Source of the DNA: Streptomyces sp. NBC_01244
GTDB taxonomy: Bacteria > Actinomycetota > Actinomycetes > Streptomycetales > Streptomycetaceae
DNA length: 64,000 nucleotides
Assembly (NCBI RefSeq): GCF_035987325.1
Contig: NZ_CP108488.1
Coordinates: 6,882,001-6,946,000 of the forward strand
Reading direction: 5' to 3'
Shown here: in pieces, positions 57,668 to 64,000 of the stretch
Layout of the letters: each line of letters opens with the position of its first letter
How positions within the stretch are numbered: position 1 is the first letter of the stretch
Program-made: the position numbers and the translations under genes
The notes under the pieces: generated by a model
What the model was told of the DNA's origin: nothing
Database searches by the model: none
The model's input: the letters and a program-made list of their open reading frames with translations, nothing else

Positions 57668-58687
57668 ATGACGCGACGACTTGCTCAAGTGGCGAAGAAG
57701 GTGGGGGTCAGCGAGGCAACGGTCAGCCGGGTGCTCAACGGCAAGCCGGGCGTCTCGGAGGCGACCCGCCAGTCCGTGCTCACCGCCCTGGACGTCCTCG
57801 GCTACGAGCGCCCCACCCAGCTGCGCGGCGAACGCGCCCGGCTGGTCGGCCTGGTCCTGCCGGAACTCCAGAACCCGATCTTCCCGGCCTTCGCCGAGGT
57901 GATCGGCGGCGCGCTGGCCCAGCAGGGGCTGACCCCGGTGCTCTGCACGCAGACCACGGGCGGGGTCTCCGAGGCCGACTACGTCGAGCTCCTGCTCCAG
58001 CAGCAGGTGTCCGGCGTCGTCTTCGCCGGCGGGCTCTTCGCGCAGGCCGACGCCCCGCACGAGCACTACCGGCTGCTCCACGACCGCAAGGTCCCGGTGG
58101 TGCTCATCAACGCCTCGATAGAGGACCTCGGCTTCCCGTGCGTCTCCTGCGACGACGCCGTCGCGGTCGAACAGGCCTGGCGCCACTTGGCCTCCCTGGG
58201 CCACGAGCGCATCGGCCTGGTGCTGGGCCCGCCCGACCACATCCCCTCCCTGCGCAAGCTGGTGGCCGCCCAGGCGGTCGCCGCGGCGGCCGGCACCGAG
58301 CTGCCCGCCGCACACGTGGAGCGGGCGCTGTTCTCCCTGGAGGGCGGCCACGCGGCCACGTCGAGGCTGCTGGACCGCGGGGTGACCGGGATCATCTGTG
58401 CGAGCGACCCCCTGGCCCTGGGGGCCATCCGGGCGGCCCGCCGGCGCGGGCTGGACGTGCCCCGCGAGGTCTCCGTCGTCGGGTACGACGACTCGGCCTT
58501 CATGAACTGCACGGAACCCCCGCTGACCACCGTCCGGCAGCCCATCGAGGCCATGGGCAGGGCTGCCGTGGAGCTGCTCACCGCGCAGATCCAGGGGGCC
58601 GCCGTGCAGCCCGGAGAGCTGCTCTTCGAGCCGGAGCTCGTCGTGCGCGGCTCCACCGCGCAGGTCCCGCGCCCCCGTCCCGCGTAG
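57668..58687 (+). CDS. LacI-family transcriptional regulator of the glucan locus
   Basis: 339 residues. N-terminal helix-turn-helix: RLAQVAKKVGVSEATVSRVLNGKPGVSEATRQSVLTAL, with the hinge helix at YERPTQLRGERARL; then a periplasmic-binding-like sugar-sensing core (GLVLPELQNPIFPAFAEVI, ... GYDDSAFMNCTEPPLTTVRQP). No ribosome-binding site before the ATG at 57668, 7 bases after a -10-like TACTCT, so the mRNA is probably leaderless. It stands between the GH87 gene and the ABC transporter operon. The CTTGC half-sites in three upstream regions resemble those known for Streptomyces MalR/Reg1, another LacI member. Expected role: repressor released by an imported oligosaccharide. Confidence 0.93.
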   Translation: MTRRLAQVAKKVGVSEATVSRVLNGKPGVSEATRQSVLTALDVLGYERPTQLRGERARLVGLVLPELQNPIFPAFAEVIGGALAQQGLTPVLCTQTTGGVSEADYVELLLQQQVSGVVFAGGLFAQADAPHEHYRLLHDRKVPVVLINASIEDLGFPCVSCDDAVAVEQAWRHLASLGHERIGLVLGPPDHIPSLRKLVAAQAVAAAAGTELPAAHVERALFSLEGGHAATSRLLDRGVTGIICASDPLALGAIRAARRRGLDVPREVSVVGYDDSAFMNCTEPPLTTVRQPIEAMGRAAVELLTAQIQGAAVQPGELLFEPELVVRGSTAQVPRPRPA

Positions 58688-58724
58688 CGCCCCACAGGGC
58701 TCCATCGAGTCCAAGCCCCGGCCG

Positions 58725-58763
58725 CAGGGCCCCGTGACGTCTCACTGACGTTCCGGGGCCCTG
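58725..58763 (+). terminator. Terminator after lacI
   Basis: 10-bp stem CAGGGCCCCG (58725-58734) with 58754-58763, followed directly by TTTT. A classical rho-independent form, rare in this window. Confidence 0.85.
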
Positions 58764-58797
58764 TTTTGCGTTCAAGGTCGGGGTAGTCCGGCGTCCT

Positions 58798-58835
58798 ATT
58801 GCCAATCTCTTGCGAAATCTGCGCGAGATATTGCG
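58798..58835. promoter_or_regulatory. Phased CTTGCG operator, site C (ABC operon promoter)
   Basis: ATTGCC (58798-58803), CTTGCG (58809-58814), TCTGCG (58818-58823) and ATTGCG (58830-58835), steps of 11, 9 and 12 bases. ATCTC (58805-58809) and GAGAT (58825-58829) frame it as an inverted repeat. This is a weaker copy of sites A and B. Confidence 0.55.
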
Positions 58836-58921
58836 TTCATCTGTCGGTGGTGGTTGAGTGTGCCGCGCTCGCCTCCTTACAGGCCCCACGCCTCCTGCTC
58901 GATGCTCGAAGGGGACCACCG

Positions 58922-60322
58922 ATGAGAACCAACATCCGCCGCACCACCGCGATCGCCCTCGTCTCGGCGCTCGCCGTCACCGCCCTTGCGGCCTGCGGCA
59001 CGAGCAGCAACGGAGACGACCCCAAGGAGCAGCCGTCCGGCGATTCCTCGGACGTCTCCGCACCGCTCGACCCCAAGACCAAGGTCGCCATCTCCATGGA
59101 CTGCATGCCGCCCGCCGCGAAGAAGGCGGAGCTCAAGCAGTGGAAGGAGGACGTGGCGGAGTTCAACAAGACCTACCCGAACGTCACGATCGAAGGCCGC
59201 TCCACCCCCGGCCAGTGCCTGGAGCCCCCGCGGTTCACCGCGATGCTGAAGGCCAAGTCGCAGCCGGACGTCTTCTACGCCTACTTCACGGACCTCAAGC
59301 AGGTCCTCGACAACGACGGCGCCGAGGACATCTCCGCGTACGTCACGGCCAAGACGGTTCCGGGCATCGACGACATCGACAAGAACGTCGTCAACACCCT
59401 GAAGCAGGACGGCAAGCTTTACGGCCTGCCCACCAGCAACTACACGATGGGCCTGCTGATCAACCGCAAGCTCTTCCAGCAGGCGGGCCTCAACCCCGAC
59501 CAGCCCCCGCGCACCTGGGACGAGGTCCGGGCGGCCGCCAAGAAGATCGCGGCGCTCGGCAACGGCACCGCAGGCTACGGCGAGTACAGCGTCGAGAACA
59601 CCGGCGGCTGGCACTTCACGGCCGCGATGTACGGCCTGGGCGGCGACGTCGTCGGAGCCGACGGCAAGGCCGCCTTCAACAACGCGACCGGCAAGCAGGT
59701 CGTGGACAACCTCCACGCCATGCGCTGGGAGGACGACAGCATGGGCAAGACCCAGCTGCTCAAGTGGGGTGACCTGCAGAAGCAGATGGCCTCGGACAAG
59801 CTCGGCATGTTCCTCGCCGCGCCCGACGACATCACGTACATGGTCCAGCAGCTCGCCGGCAAGTACGAGAACTTCGGCATGGGCCCCATCCCCGGCGGCG
59901 CCGCGACGCTGGCCGGCGGCAACGGCTACATGATCAAGAAGGGCAGCTCGCCGGACAAGATCAAGGCGGCCATCGCCTGGCTGAACTTCAAGACGCTCTC
60001 GGTCGGCAAGGGGCAGTTCCAGTACGACCGTTCCAAGACCGACGGTCTGCCGGTCGGGCTTCCTCAGCCCGCCTTCTTCACCGGTGCCAGCAAGGCCAAG
60101 GACGATGAGCTGAAGGCCGCCAGCGCCACCATGCCGGTCGTCAACTTCAAGTCCTTCCTGGACAACCCGGTGGCCGGCAAGGCCGAGCCGGCGAAGGCCC
60201 AGGAGGTCTACAAGGTCCTCGACAAGGTGATGTCGGGGGTCCTGACCAACAAGGACGCCGACACGACGCAGCTCCTCGCGGAGGCCGAGAAGGCCGTCAA
60301 CCAGGTGCTGGCCAACCAGTAG
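58922..60322 (+). CDS. Extracellular sugar-binding lipoprotein of an ABC importer
   Basis: 466 residues from the ATG at 58922 (AAGGGG upstream). Lipobox L-A-A-C-G after a typical signal (RTTAIALVSALAVTALAAC), then a Ser/Gly-rich spacer. Family 1 solute-binding protein: KQWKEDVAEFNKTYPNVTIE, GLPTSNYTMGLLINRKLFQQAGL, PRTWDEVRAAAKKIAALG, GGNGYMIKKGSS. It captures oligosaccharides at the cell surface for the two permeases downstream. No ATPase gene is present; Streptomyces sugar importers usually share MsiK, encoded elsewhere. The likely ligand is a product of the GH87 enzyme. Confidence 0.92.
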   Translation: MRTNIRRTTAIALVSALAVTALAACGTSSNGDDPKEQPSGDSSDVSAPLDPKTKVAISMDCMPPAAKKAELKQWKEDVAEFNKTYPNVTIEGRSTPGQCLEPPRFTAMLKAKSQPDVFYAYFTDLKQVLDNDGAEDISAYVTAKTVPGIDDIDKNVVNTLKQDGKLYGLPTSNYTMGLLINRKLFQQAGLNPDQPPRTWDEVRAAAKKIAALGNGTAGYGEYSVENTGGWHFTAAMYGLGGDVVGADGKAAFNNATGKQVVDNLHAMRWEDDSMGKTQLLKWGDLQKQMASDKLGMFLAAPDDITYMVQQLAGKYENFGMGPIPGGAATLAGGNGYMIKKGSSPDKIKAAIAWLNFKTLSVGKGQFQYDRSKTDGLPVGLPQPAFFTGASKAKDDELKAASATMPVVNFKSFLDNPVAGKAEPAKAQEVYKVLDKVMSGVLTNKDADTTQLLAEAEKAVNQVLANQ

Positions 60323-60426
60323 GGGCACCGGCCGGGGGAGGTCCGGGCTGCCTCCCCGGCCCGGACCCGCCCGCAGGCCCCGTACCCGCAAATCGACGGC
60401 GACGACCCACCAAGGAGCGAGCGGCG

Positions 60427-61335
60427 ATGTCGGCTCCCACCCTGTCCGGTACCTCTCGTGAGGACTTCCTCCGGGCGTTCAAGCGGAACCTCTCGGCGCA
60501 CGGCTTTCTGATCGGCGCCGTCCTCTGCTTCTCCTTCTTCTCCTGGTACCCGATGGTCCGGGAGTTCCTGCTGGCCTTCCAGAAGACCGAGGGCGGAGCC
60601 GTCCACTGGGTCGGCTGGGACAATTTCCGCTACGTCTTCAACGACCCGGCGTTCTGGCAGGCCTGGCGCAACACCCTCCTCTTCAGCGGGCTCGCGCTGG
60701 TACTCGGCTTCGCCGTCCCGTTCGTGGTCTCGATCGTGCTCAACGAATTCCGGCACGCGCAGGGTTACTTGCGCCTGTTGGTCTACCTCCCGGTGATGAT
60801 GCCGCCGGTGGCCTCGATCCTGCTCTTCAAGTACTTCTACGACCCCGGTTACGGGGTCTTCAACAGGATTCTGGAATTCCTGCACCTCCCGGCGCGAGAC
60901 TGGCTGCAATCCACCGATACCGCGATGCTCTCCGTCGTCATCGCTTCCACGTGGATGAACATGGGCGGCGCGACCCTGATCTACCTGGCAGCCCTCCAGG
61001 GCATCCCCGGGGAGCTCTACGAAGCGGCGGAGCTCGACGGAGCCGGGGTGCTGCGCAAGATCTGGTACGTCACGATCCCGCAGACCAAGCTCATCCTCTC
61101 GCTGATGCTGCTCATGCAGATCATCGCGACGATGCAGGTGTTCGTCGAGCCGTTCATGCTCACGGGCGGCGCCGGCCCCGAAGGGTCGACGACCACCGTC
61201 GTCGTCCTCATCTACCAGTACGCGTTCAGTTTCAACCAGTACGGCGGCGCCGCGGCCCTGGGCCTGTGCCTGCTCGTCCTGCTCGCAGGCTTCTCCGCCG
61301 TGTACGTCCGGCTGAGCCGCGACAACGAGAACTGA
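60427..61335 (+). CDS. ABC sugar permease, first subunit
   Basis: 302 residues, AAGGAG upstream of the ATG. Six membrane segments of the MalF/UgpA type, starting HGFLIGAVLCFSFFSWYPMV, and the EAA loop ELYEAAELDGAG that contacts the ATPase. The spacing to the second permease is 15 bases. It imports oligosaccharide into the cytoplasm with the lipoprotein upstream. Confidence 0.93.
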   Translation: MSAPTLSGTSREDFLRAFKRNLSAHGFLIGAVLCFSFFSWYPMVREFLLAFQKTEGGAVHWVGWDNFRYVFNDPAFWQAWRNTLLFSGLALVLGFAVPFVVSIVLNEFRHAQGYLRLLVYLPVMMPPVASILLFKYFYDPGYGVFNRILEFLHLPARDWLQSTDTAMLSVVIASTWMNMGGATLIYLAALQGIPGELYEAAELDGAGVLRKIWYVTIPQTKLILSLMLLMQIIATMQVFVEPFMLTGGAGPEGSTTTVVVLIYQYAFSFNQYGGAAALGLCLLVLLAGFSAVYVRLSRDNEN

Positions 61336-61350
61336 CGGGAGCACCCTCAC

Positions 61351-62226
61351 ATGTCAGAGCGCACGCTCATATCGCCGGCCCAACTCGGCCGTCCCCGGGG
61401 CAAGGCCGTCTACTGGACCGTCCTGGCCCTGGTGGTCATCGGCTTCACGGTCGTCTTCCTCGGGCCCCTCTACTGGATGGTCGTCAACGGCCTCAAGAGC
61501 ACGGCGGAGTTCACCCAGGTGCCGCCGACCGTGGTGCCGGACTCCCTGCACCCCGGCAACTATTCGGCGGCCTGGGAGGTCATGGACCTCGCCAAGCTGC
61601 TGTTCAACACCCTCTACTACGCCTTCGGCGCCCTGGCCTTCCAGCTCGTCCTCGACGTGGCCGCCGCCTACTCGCTGTCCAAGCTCCGGCCGGTCTTCGG
61701 CAAGGCCGTCCTCGGCATGATGCTGGCCACGCTGATGATCCCGGCCACCGTCCTCGTCGTACCGCAGTACCTCACGGTCCTGGACATGCCGCTCATCGAG
61801 CGGAACCTGCTCAACACGCCCTGGGTGATCTGGCTGCCCTCGGTCACGAACGCCTTCAACATCTTCCTTCTGAAACGATTCTTCGACTCCATCCCGGGCG
61901 AGATCCTCGACGCCGCCTCCATCGACGGAGCCTCCGCCCTGCGCACCCTGCGCTCCGTGGTCCTGCCGATGTCCCGGCCCATCCTGGGCGTCGTTTCGAT
62001 CTTCGCCGTCGTCGGGGTCTGGAAAGACTTCCTCTGGCCGATGCTCACCCTCCCCGACCCGGCCCTGCAGACGCTCAACGTCGGCATCTACTCACTCGCC
62101 AGGGGAGTGCCCGAGAACCATCTCGTCGCCGCGCTCGCGATGGCCTCGGCGCCCACGCTCATCATCTTCCTGATCTTCCAGCGCAACATCATGAGCGGCC
62201 TGACGGCAGGTTCCCTCAAGGGGTGA
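61351..62226 (+). CDS. ABC sugar permease, second subunit
   Basis: 291 residues. MalG/UgpE-type: first segment VYWTVLALVVIGFTVVFLGPLYWMV, EAA loop EILDAASIDGAS, and the C-terminal G-S-L-K-G ending typical of the family. Co-transcribed with the permease before it and probably with the alpha-glucosidase gene 82 bases downstream. Confidence 0.93.
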   Translation: MSERTLISPAQLGRPRGKAVYWTVLALVVIGFTVVFLGPLYWMVVNGLKSTAEFTQVPPTVVPDSLHPGNYSAAWEVMDLAKLLFNTLYYAFGALAFQLVLDVAAAYSLSKLRPVFGKAVLGMMLATLMIPATVLVVPQYLTVLDMPLIERNLLNTPWVIWLPSVTNAFNIFLLKRFFDSIPGEILDAASIDGASALRTLRSVVLPMSRPILGVVSIFAVVGVWKDFLWPMLTLPDPALQTLNVGIYSLARGVPENHLVAALAMASAPTLIIFLIFQRNIMSGLTAGSLKG

Positions 62227-62308
62227 GCGCCACCCCGCACAGCCGCCGTGCCCGGTCGCCCCCCATGAAAAGACCGCTGTGAAAAGAACGCCGTGAAAGG
62301 ACCCCTCC

Positions 62309-63925
62309 GTGGCTGACTTTCCCCTGCCCGAAAACGCCGCCGACTGGTGGCGCTCGGCCGCCATCTACCAGGTGTACGTACGGAGCTTCGCCGACGGCGA
62401 CGGGGACGGCACCGGTGACCTGGTGGGCGTCCGGGCCCGCCTCCCCTACCTCGCCGAACTGGGCGTCGACGCCCTGTGGTTCACCCCCTGGTACCTCTCC
62501 CCGCTCGCCGACGGCGGCTACGACGTCGCCGACTACCGCACCATCGACCCCGCCTTCGGCACCCTCGCCGAAGCCGAGAAGCTCATCGCCGAAGCCCGCG
62601 AGCTGGGCATCCGCACCATTGTCGACATCGTCCCGAACCACGTGTCCGACCAGCACGCCTGGTTCAAGGCCGCCCTCGCCGCCGGCCCCGGCAGTCCCGA
62701 GCGGGAGCTCTTCCACTTCCGCCCCGGCCGCGGCGAGAACGGCGAACTGCCGCCGGGGGACTGGCCCTCGCAGTTCAACGGCGCGGCCACCTGGACGCAG
62801 GTACCGGACGGGGAGTGGTACCTGCACCTCTTCACCCCCGAGCAGCCCGACCTCAACTGGGACCACCCCGCCGTCCGCCGGGAACACGAGGAAGTCCTGC
62901 GGTTCTGGTTCGAGCGGGGAGTGTCCGGCGTACGGATCGACTCCGCGGCCCTCCTCGCCAAGGACCCGGCCCTGCCCGACCTGGCCGGCCGTTCGGCTGA
63001 GCCGTGGCCGCCCGGGCCCGGTGAGATCCACCCCTACATCGACCGCGACGACCTGCACACCATCTACCGCTCGTGGCGGGCCATCGCCGACGAGTACGGG
63101 GCCATCTTCGTCGGCGAGGTCTGGCTGCCGGACTCCGAGCGCTTCGCCCGCTACCTGCGCCCCGACGAGCTGCACACCGCCTTCAACTTCTCCTTCCTCA
63201 GCTGCCCGTGGGACGCCGGCCGGCTGCGCACCTCCATCGAGGAGACCCTCGCCGAACACGCCCCCGTCGGAGCCCCGGCGACCTGGGTGCTGTGCAACCA
63301 CGACGTAACCCGTACGGTCACCCGCTACGGGCGCGCCGACACCGGATTCGACTTCGCCACCAAGGCCTTCGGGACCCCGGCCGACCTGGTGCTCGGCACC
63401 CGGCGGGCCCGCGCCGCCGCCCTGCTGACCCTCGCCCTGCCCGGCGCCGTCTACGTGTACCAGGGCGAGGAACTGGGGCTTCCGGAGGCCGACATCCCGC
63501 TCGGCCGGATCCAGGACCCCATGCACTTCCGGTCCGGCGGCACCGACCCCGGACGGGACGGGTGCAGGGTCCCGCTGCCGTGGACCGCCGAGCCCTGGAA
63601 CGAGCCCTGGCTGCCCCAGCCGGCGACCTGGCCGCAGTACGCCGCGGACCGGCAGGACGGGGACCCGGCCTCGATGCTCACCCTCTACCGGACGGCCCTG
63701 GGCCTGCGCCGCGCCGCGGCCGGCTTCGGCGGCGGATCGCTTCAGTGGCTGCCCGCTCCGCCCGGTGTGCTCGCCTTCAGCCGCCCCGACGGGCTGGTCT
63801 GCGTGGCCAACCTGTCCCCGGAGCCGGTCCCGCTGCCGGCCCACACGAGCCTCCTGCTGAGCAGCTCCGCCCTGGATGCGGAGGGGCTGCTCGGGCAGGA
63901 CACGGCGGTCTGGCTGCGGACCTGA
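62309..63925 (+). CDS. Intracellular GH13 alpha-glucosidase
   Basis: 538 residues from the GTG at 62309 (AAAGGA upstream). No signal peptide. (beta/alpha)8-barrel motifs: IYQVYVRSFADGDGDGTGDL, DIVPNHVSDQH, GVRIDSAA (nucleophile D211), FVGEVW (acid/base E270), CNHDVTR (D332). The GDGDGTGDL calcium/loop segment and WWRSAAIYQVYVRSF opening place it with oligo-1,6-glucosidase/alpha-glucosidase types. It would hydrolyse imported oligosaccharides, for example nigerooligosaccharides, to glucose. The operon with the importer and a GH87 exoenzyme supports this. Confidence 0.92.
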   Translation: MADFPLPENAADWWRSAAIYQVYVRSFADGDGDGTGDLVGVRARLPYLAELGVDALWFTPWYLSPLADGGYDVADYRTIDPAFGTLAEAEKLIAEARELGIRTIVDIVPNHVSDQHAWFKAALAAGPGSPERELFHFRPGRGENGELPPGDWPSQFNGAATWTQVPDGEWYLHLFTPEQPDLNWDHPAVRREHEEVLRFWFERGVSGVRIDSAALLAKDPALPDLAGRSAEPWPPGPGEIHPYIDRDDLHTIYRSWRAIADEYGAIFVGEVWLPDSERFARYLRPDELHTAFNFSFLSCPWDAGRLRTSIEETLAEHAPVGAPATWVLCNHDVTRTVTRYGRADTGFDFATKAFGTPADLVLGTRRARAAALLTLALPGAVYVYQGEELGLPEADIPLGRIQDPMHFRSGGTDPGRDGCRVPLPWTAEPWNEPWLPQPATWPQYAADRQDGDPASMLTLYRTALGLRRAAAGFGGGSLQWLPAPPGVLAFSRPDGLVCVANLSPEPVPLPAHTSLLLSSSALDAEGLLGQDTAVWLRT

Positions 63926-64000
63926 CGCCGCGGCCGGACCGCCCGAACCACCTGTTCCCCGCGTCGGCCGCCCGGCCTTCGAGCACCCGGGAACACCCCG

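Noticed and set aside
63953..63995. TGTTCCC/GGGAACA inverted repeat at the window end as a terminator of the GH13 operon
   Set aside because: The loop is 29 bases and the following sequence is cut off, so it cannot be judged.

Overview
The window is a very GC-rich stretch with actinobacterial coding style: G/C at nearly every third codon position, frequent GTG starts, and short ribosome-binding sites. It holds Streptomyces-specific markers: the sporulation regulator whiH directly before the principal sigma factor hrdB, and lexA divergent from nrdR-nrdJ. The order dapF, rshA, M1 peptidase, hflX, NIS-siderophore genes, dinG, lexA, nrdR, nrdJ, rnhB, recQ-like helicase, whiH, hrdB, parE matches, as far as I recall, the S. 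coelicolor block around SCO5793-SCO5825. The organism is therefore very likely a Streptomyces species and this is chromosomal core sequence. I see no tRNA, rRNA, CRISPR array, insertion sequence or phage.

Layout. 1-5.8 kb: end of dapF, a RelA/SpoT homologue whose synthetase half looks degenerate, a secreted M1 peptidase and hflX. 5.8-7.0 kb: a secreted trypsin-like protease on the minus strand. 7.2-15.6 kb: a four-gene NIS siderophore operon (diaminobutyrate-type aminotransferase, IucA-like synthetase, GNAT acyltransferase, IucC-like synthetase). The IucA-like protein carries a ~778-residue proline-rich N-terminal extension made of repeats. The operon has no monooxygenase, decarboxylase, transporter or visible iron box. 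15.6-22.5 kb: genome maintenance and dNTP supply (dinG, lexA with its own SOS box, nrdR with paired NrdR boxes, class II reductase nrdJ). 22.7-30.8 kb: mostly single-gene functions (unknown helical protein, arylamine N-acetyltransferase, DUF4937 protein, histidine phosphatase, ADP-ribosylglycohydrolase, DUF4173 membrane protein, RNase HII).

31.0-48.4 kb: a RecQ-type helicase fused to a phosphoribosyltransferase-like domain, DUF4192 protein, glycogen-debranching-like protein, Nudix/NrtR-like protein, a one-chain ABC transporter, whiH, hrdB, a secreted trypsin, a small zinc protein and parE. 48.4-53.0 kb: a DUF485/ActP-like symporter pair facing a CitA/CitB-type two-component system.

53.0-64.0 kb: what looks like a self-contained polysaccharide-utilisation locus. 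It encodes a 1430-residue secreted GH87 enzyme (alpha-1,3-glucanase/mycodextranase type) with discoidin, FN3 and CARDB modules, a LacI regulator, a sugar-binding lipoprotein, two ABC permeases and an intracellular GH13 alpha-glucosidase. Three of its upstream regions carry the same helically phased CTTGCG/CTTGCA repeats. This suggests one regulon that takes up and hydrolyses fungal-type alpha-glucan. I consider this locus and the repeat-expanded NIS synthetase the most interesting parts of the window.
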